This document shows positions 58,855 to 64,000 of a stretch of 64,000 bases of DNA, in pieces; position 1 is the stretch's first letter, and each line of letters opens with the position of its first letter. The stretch is from Fremontodendron californicum (taxonomy: Eukaryota > Streptophyta > Magnoliopsida > Malvales > Malvaceae). The translations under genes and the position numbers were made by a program. The stretch is from the NCBI GenBank assembly GCA_030761205.1, contig JAULJL010000010.1, positions 9,519,241 through 9,583,240 of the forward strand, in the 5' to 3' direction. The notes under the pieces are model-generated. The model was not told the DNA's origin and searched no databases. It saw only the letters and a list, made by a program, of their open reading frames with translations.

Positions 58855-59650
58855 GTCTTGCAGGCTTGAAAGCAAAATTCATCCCTTTCCGTGGTAGAAT
58901 TCAAGAACGCCTTAAACGGATCAATGGGATAAATTTCTATGAATTCCTCTTTAGTAACACTATCTATCACATTGACTAGCTTTGGCTGATGGATGCACTG
59001 AGTAAAAGTTGGTGGTGGTGGTTCACTTTGAATCCCTTCTTTTTGAGCTTTCACAAATTCTTCTTCAATAGGCTCGATTTGCAATTCAGGATCTTTGCTA
59101 TCCTTTACTTTATCTTTTCCAGTCCCAAGTATATTGTGTTGCATTGATCTTTTTCATTGCTCCTAGGATTAGTCTTAGTATCACTTGGAAAAGTTTCTTG
59201 AAAGGGGTTGTTAGTGGCATTGGCAAGCTGGCCCATTTGTGTTTCAAGACTCCTAAGTGTTGCCGCTTGACTCTGAAGTAATGCTTCTTGACTTTGAAGT
59301 ACTGCTTCTTGACTTTGAAGTGATGCTGATTGCTCCTGAATGATAGTGTCGATTCTTGCCATGAACTGCATAAACATCTCTTCCAGTGAAGGATTCGTTT
59401 CTGGAACCGGTGCTTATGCTTGTTATGAGAACTCAGGAGGAAAGGCTTGGTTGGCTGAAAAGAAAGGCTCTTGAGTGTTGTCCCAAGAAAAATTTTGGTA
59501 ATCTCCCCAACCTGGATTGAAGTTGTTGGAATAAGGATTATTCTGCTGCATATTGTAGTTTCCAACATATTACATTGATTCAGCAGACATTGGGCACCAA
59601 TCACTAGTATGCCCTTCCCCACATAGTTACAAGTTACAAACGAGCTTTGG
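58855..59650 (-). pseudogene. Athila-type gag remnant
   Basis: The minus strand from 59,650 reads a knuckle LCGEGHTSDWCPMSAES, then after a stop YVGNYNMQQNNPYSNN, NPGWGDYQNFSWDN, a further stop, and LEEMFMQFMARID. A run of SLQSQEAVLQSQEALLQSQA repeats and QMGQLANATNN follow. It decays by frameshift after KDQCNTI. This is the C-terminal part of gag in Athila-like Ty3/gypsy elements. At least two in-frame stops make it dead. It is cut off upstream by the inverted LTR at 59,659. Confidence 0.85.
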
Positions 59651-59658
59651 ATATAAGG

Positions 59659-61983
59659 TGTCGCAACCTAAAAAATAACAAGTCTCCTCGAAAGACTCTA
59701 TTATTTATTAAGCGTGACATTAAAAAAAAGGAGGAAAAGTCGACTTAATTCCTCTAGAAAAATGAAGGTTTTAAAAATGACATTGAAAAAGACATGGAGT
59801 CGCCACCAATCCTTTTTAGCTAGGTGTGATCGGCCACCTATTAAAACCGGTTTTATAAAATATTTTAAAAAATTAATTAAAATATTTTTAAAACCAATTT
59901 CAAGTCTGCGTTTTAAACCAGAGAAATCGAAGAAACAGGTTCGGGACTCGGTTACGTGTGGGGAAGGATTAGCACCCCCACAATGCCTGTATAAAACGGT
60001 ACCTTATTAATCATGTGTTATCTCGAGTCTCGGTAAAAAAAAGGTCGGTTTTAAATTTAGTATTTCAAGTTAATTCCCAATTTAAAGAGAAATAATTCCA
60101 TTTTTAATTGAAAATGATCAGGAATTTATAAATTCAAAATTTTCCTATATTCCCCAACAAATATGGCAAAATATAAATTTTTTTATTAATTTGGAAAACT
60201 TTTCGAATCATTCTTATTTTATAAAGAAGATATTCCGTTATTAAAAATAATTGATGATATCCTCCCCAGCAAACCCGGCAGATAACTCATGAATTATTTT
60301 AACTCGGGAATATCTTTATTTTATTGAAAATCATTACCTTTTTGAAAACATTTAAAAAAATATGAATATGTATATGCATGGCATAAATAAAATGACATAG
60401 CAAAATCTAAATAATATAATGCACCCTAAATGATATGATATAATATAAATGTCTTAGCATATTCTAAATGAAATGAAATATCCTAAGTTATATGACATAT
60501 TCTAAATGAAATTAAATGACCTAGGTAACATAATATATTCTATATGAAATGTAATATCCTAAGTCATATGACATATTCTAAATGAAATGAAATGACCTAG
60601 GTAACATAATATATTCTATATGAAATGTAATATCCTAAGTCATATGATATATTCTAAATGAAATAAAATATCCTAAATTACATAATATATATCCTAAATG
60701 AAATAAAATGACCTAGGTAACATAATATATTTTACATGAAATGAAATAACCTAAGTAACATAATATATTCTATTTGAAATGAAATAATTTAAATGACATG
60801 GCCAATATGAATGATATGACATATAATTTAAATGACATGAAATATAAAATAATGCTATCATATAATATGCATGGAAATGAAAATAAAAATAATAATGCAT
60901 GAACATAGTATATGCTAAATAAAAAATAATAATAATAATAACTAAATAAAAAGCATAGGATATCATGAAATATTCAAAATCATATAAAAAACAATATAAC
61001 AAAACTCAAAATCATAACAATATCGTAGAAATTATCATAGCAAAAATCACATATTATTTAAAATGCATGAATATGGAAAATGCAATGCTTGAAAATGTAT
61101 TTTTTCCTTTAATTAAGGAAATCCGTATATCTAAAAAGATATCCGGCTACCTTATGAAAATATATCAAATTAAATATTCTAAAAACCAAAATACTTTGTG
61201 ATTGTTTGAAAACAATTTTGAAAAGCTTAGATTAAAAATAAAAACTTAGCTAAACCCTTTTTTAAATTGCTCTAATTTCCTAAGTTTAAAATCCCGGACT
61301 TGACCACCCTTAACCCGAGACTTAAAAAATCATTTTTAGAGTTTAAAAAGGCTTAGAAACTACCCTAAGTCAGTAGCTAAACTTCCTAATCAGCCCCCTC
61401 TAAGTAACTTAACCAAAACAAAAAAATGATTTTCCTTCAAATTCAATTATGACTCAACTGTCCAGTTTTAAGCCACGATTTTTTACCCTATTTTTTAAAA
61501 TTCTAAAAAAAATACTGGAGACTCAAGACATGTAAAAATACACGACAAACAATTGGCTTAATTTTTTGATAAAAGATGAATGCCCAAAAAAATCGGGAAA
61601 GTACGAGTACTGGGTGAAAAAACTGTTTTGCCAAAACACATTTTTGCCTTTGATAAAATCATTTAAAAATCAAGGTAAAAATATTTAAGACTCAAAAAAT
61701 GACTCAAAAACAGTAGCTAGGACTTTTGAAAATTTAGACAAAAATTGGCTAAGTAAAAAAAAAAAAAATCACAAAGGTAGAATAATCAATTTGACAACTC
61801 TTTAATTTTCCACAAATATACTCAAGAGAGCATGACTTTGAACCATTAATTGGCCTAAGTCTTTAGTCAAGTGGCATGGACATAAAACACATGAAAAATA
61901 CAGCAAATATGATGCATGAAATGCATGAGTTTAAACCTAAATGTCATGAAAAATGCATGGCATCAATAAAATGACCTAGACCT
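59659..61983 (-). mobile_element. Inverted partial LTR of the same Ogre/Tat-like family
   Basis: It begins TGTCGCAACC, the reverse complement of the LTR 3' end. It continues through the U5 block (about 59,925-59,995), the single 212-bp unit (about 61,430-61,640) and GGCCTAAGTC words to about the middle of the LTR, where it stops abruptly at 61,983. At that point a plus-strand LTR of the same family begins. It has clearly diverged from the complete element. The remaining part probably lies beyond the window, on the far side of the nested insertion. Confidence 0.9.
60434..60790 (-). repeat. Expanded minisatellite in inverted LTR, ~74-bp higher order
   Basis: GACCTAGGTAACATAATATA, then TTCTATATGAAATGTAATAT, CCTAAGTCATATG and ACATATTCTAAATG recur with a spacing of about 74 bp. 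It sits at the same place in the LTR as the CCATGTCATT arrays, but the units are different. Confidence 0.85.
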
Positions 61984-62112
61984 TGTAGACACCTAATTTT
62001 GTCCGGACCACTAAACAGGTATGTTTTCTTCCCATATTGATGTTTCCAAGTATAAAAAGACTGTTTTCATCCTGCAGGTGAGACTCCGAGACTTAGTTTA
62101 AAAGGGCGAGCA

Positions 62113-62202
62113 CAAAAAGTCAAACTTGAAAAAAGTCAACCCCGAAAAAGTCAACCCTTAAAAAGTCAACCCCAGAAAGTCAACTACTGAAAAAGTCAAC
62201 CC
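62113..62202 (+). promoter_or_regulatory. W-box array in third LTR
   Basis: Six AGTCAA words lie at the same position as in the other LTRs, with AAAAAGTCAACC spacing. One unit reads CCCTTAAAAAGTCAACC, a variant not seen in the complete element, so unit number and sequence vary between copies. Confidence 0.6.
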
Positions 62203-63516
62203 ACTTTCTAAATCAAGATTTTAAGTTCAATTGAAAAATGGCGAAAGAATTTTGATAATCCGAGGTCTACATTGAAAGATATGGAGTTCGGAAGTTGGGA
62301 TTTGGAGATTCAGTATAAAGGAAACCCTAATCCGACAAATTTGTGGAAAAGTGCTTAAACGATCAAACTGGTCGAAATTGAAGATTCCAAATGAAAGATA
62401 AGCACTGACTACGGGTAATGGAGAAGTCACTTGCAAGAAAAATCGAAAGAAAAGTCAATCCGGGAGAAAACCGAGAATTAGGGTTTTTAGTGGATTTCGG
62501 TGAAATCGGGAAGAATCACAGAAATGGCCCGACTTGGTAAGACCAAAGCCCCCAATGGATGAGGAATGATTAAAAAGGATGGCCCATGGCTCAGATTGAA
62601 GAAAATCTGAAAATCGGACTTGTTTTGAGCAAAACCGGGTTTCGGAGGTTAAAGGGGCAAAATTGGAAAAATTTGGGAAAAATAGCAAATGGACTCCGAA
62701 AATTCTGAAAAATTTGTCAATCTCATTTTTAAATTGTTTGGAAGAGATTGGCGAAAGAAAATCTTGATTCCGATTTCGTTTGCAAAATGGCCAAATCCAA
62801 GGCTCCTTATGCAGTAATTCAAAAAGGAAAATCCCGGAAAAATAGCAAATGGACTCCAAAAATTCTGAAATTTGGAAAATCTCATTTTTTAATTATTTGG
62901 AAGAGATTGGCGAAAGAAAATCTTGATTCCGAGTTCGTTTGCAAAATGGCCAAATCTCGGGCCTCTTATGTAGTAATTCAAGCCGATAAATCCCGAAAAA
63001 ATACCAAATGAGCTCCAAAAATTATGAAAACTTCCAGATCACACTTTTTAATTATTTTGAAGAGATTGGTGAAGAAAAATCTTGATTTGGAGCTCGTTTA
63101 AAAAATGGTAAAATGTAGAGGCATAAAAGGGCATTTTTGGGAAGAAAAAATCCAAATAAATAGCAAACGGACTCGGATAATTTTGAAAACTTCCAGAACT
63201 CAATATTTTATTATTTTGGAAGTATTAAAAAAATAAAAATTGAATTTGGAGCCCGTTTGATATTTACTTTCATCCGGGGGACAAAATGGTCATTTCACCC
63301 AAGCAACCGAAAAGGGCTTTTTTTTGGGCCTTTCAAAAAATCAGAGCTGGGTTGGAAAAGAGAAGTGCTGGCCTGCCCAAGCCCAAAGGAAGGAGGAAGC
63401 TTATGATTTTTTTCAATCAAGTGGTTAAAAATCAAGAGTTAGTTAGAGATTTTTTGATCAAGCCATGGGTATTTTTGAGCCTAAGTCCCAATCCCACATC
63501 CCTTTGTAATGTCAAG

Positions 63517-63543
63517 CCAATGAGGTGCTCACCTTATAAATAA
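63517..63543 (+). promoter_or_regulatory. Alternative LTR core promoter (CCAAT and TATA)
   Basis: CCAAT at 63,517-63,521 is followed by TTATAAATAA at 63,534-63,543. This TATA lies in the segment that has no match in the complete element's LTR and replaces the CTATATAA used there. Transcription would start near 63,570. Confidence 0.6.
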
Positions 63544-63647
63544 GGAGTCTTGGCCTTTGGTTGAGACCACCCACTACCCCTTGTGAGATAGTCTATACAC
63601 TTGTATTAGGATTATCCGGGTGGTGAGTCATAGTGTTTTTGTTGAGA

Positions 63648-63933
63648 GGGTTTGTAGCTTAATCCGTTCAAAAGCTACTTTGAGGGTTTGTAGCTTAATC
63701 CGTTCAAAAGCTACTCTGAGGGTTTATAGCTTAATCCGTTCAAAAGCTACTTGTGAGAGGGTTTGTAGCTTAATCCGTTCAAAAGCTACTCTGAGGGTTT
63801 GTAGCTTAATCCGTTCAAAAGCTACTTTGAGGGTTTGTAGCTTAATCCGTTCAAAAGCTACTCTGAGGGTTTGTAGCTTAATCCGTTCAAAAGCTACTCT
63901 GAGGGTTTATAGCTTAATCCGTTCAAAAGCTAC
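63648..63933 (+). repeat. Eight 36-bp repeats, each a small hairpin
   Basis: Units GAGGGTTTGTAGCTTAATCC plus GTTCAAAAGCTACTTT repeat eight times, one lengthened to 39 bp. Within a unit GTAGCTT pairs with AAGCTAC around an 11-base loop. Because every unit is a multiple of three, a frame stays open with repeated CSLIRSKATLRV, which I do not take as a gene. The array ends exactly where LTR homology resumes. Confidence 0.95.
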
Positions 63934-64000
63934 TTGGTGAGTTTTCATTTTAAAATAATGTTTCTTGTTCTTCCTTCATTTCCTTTCTTAAGTATATTTT

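Larger units (their letters stand above)
61984..64000 (+). mobile_element. Third LTR of the family, 5' part, runs off the window
   Basis: It starts TGTAGACACCTAATTTTGTC and matches the complete element's LTR through the W-box array and U3 subrepeats to ATCAAGCCATGG (about 63,470). It then has unrelated sequence to about 63,930, and rejoins the family at CTACTTGGTGAGTTTTC. GACCT precedes it and would be the left target duplication. It is inserted in the inverted LTR at 59,659-61,983. The 3' part and any interior lie outside. Confidence 0.9.

Noticed and set aside
63620..63940. 106-codon ORF with repeated CSLIRSKATLRV
   Set aside because: The 36-bp repeats are multiples of three, so an open frame follows automatically. 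It lies in LTR leader sequence and has no non-repeat part of note.
1..64000. tRNA and rRNA genes
   Set aside because: I looked for B-box-like GGTTCGAATCC and cloverleaf neighbours and for conserved rRNA blocks; only the tRNA-complementary primer site was found. A covariance-model scan would settle this.

Overview
The window is nuclear DNA of a dicot plant, probably a rosid. The evidence is AT-rich intergenic DNA, GT-AG introns of plant size, a plant-type MAPKKK gene, and plant transposon families (Ogre/Tat and Athila-like Ty3/gypsy, Helitron with an RPA gene, LINE, hAT MITEs). I found no rRNA or tRNA gene, no CRISPR array and no bacterial feature. All assignments come from reading the sequence; no database search was run.

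Region 1 (1-7.4 kb) is AT-rich intergenic DNA. It holds two MITE-like elements, a 178-bp tandem repeat and a dispersed quasi-palindromic motif. Region 2 (7.4-12.8 kb) carries the one clearly intact host gene. It is an 11-exon MAP kinase kinase kinase of the MAPKKK3 type; all splice junctions can be placed and they give a 667-residue protein. Region 3 (12.8-17.1 kb) is intergenic, with a hAT-like MITE flanked by an 8-bp duplication with one mismatch.

Region 4 (17.1-22.8 kb) is a 5.7-kb solo LTR with a perfect 5-bp target-site duplication (CTCTA). About 1.5 kb of it is a runaway minisatellite. Region 5 (23.2-29.4 kb) has an SNM1/Apollo-like metallo-beta-lactamase nuclease pseudogene with several frameshifts and a 212-bp tandem duplication across an exon start. 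It is followed by a large foldback (645-bp arms) in which a minus-strand B3-domain gene faces an inverted copy of its own first exon and intron.

Region 6 (30.8-37.2 kb) is a transposon graveyard on the minus strand. A Helitron remnant (Pif1-type helicase end plus RPA70-like gene, both broken) is cut by a palindromic MITE. A LINE reverse-transcriptase fragment is split by a hAT MITE with an exact 8-bp duplication.

Region 7 (38,683-57,290) is a complete 18.6-kb LTR retrotransposon. It has 4.8-kb LTRs, CTCTC target duplications, a tRNA-Arg-type primer site and a polypurine tract. It has no protease, reverse transcriptase, RNase H or integrase reading frame, only two related gag-like ORFs, so it is a non-autonomous gag-only member of the Ogre/Tat kind. 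It must depend on an autonomous partner for reverse transcription and integration. Region 8 (57.3-64 kb) is an older Athila-like element, an inverted partial LTR of the same family inserted in it, and a third LTR of the family (plus strand) inserted into that one. This last LTR has a different core promoter and leader with eight hairpin-forming 36-bp repeats.

The most unusual material is the LTR family as a whole. Four copies in 64 kb share a WRKY-box array at the 5' end but carry independently expanded minisatellites, a swapped promoter module and a duplicated gag ORF.
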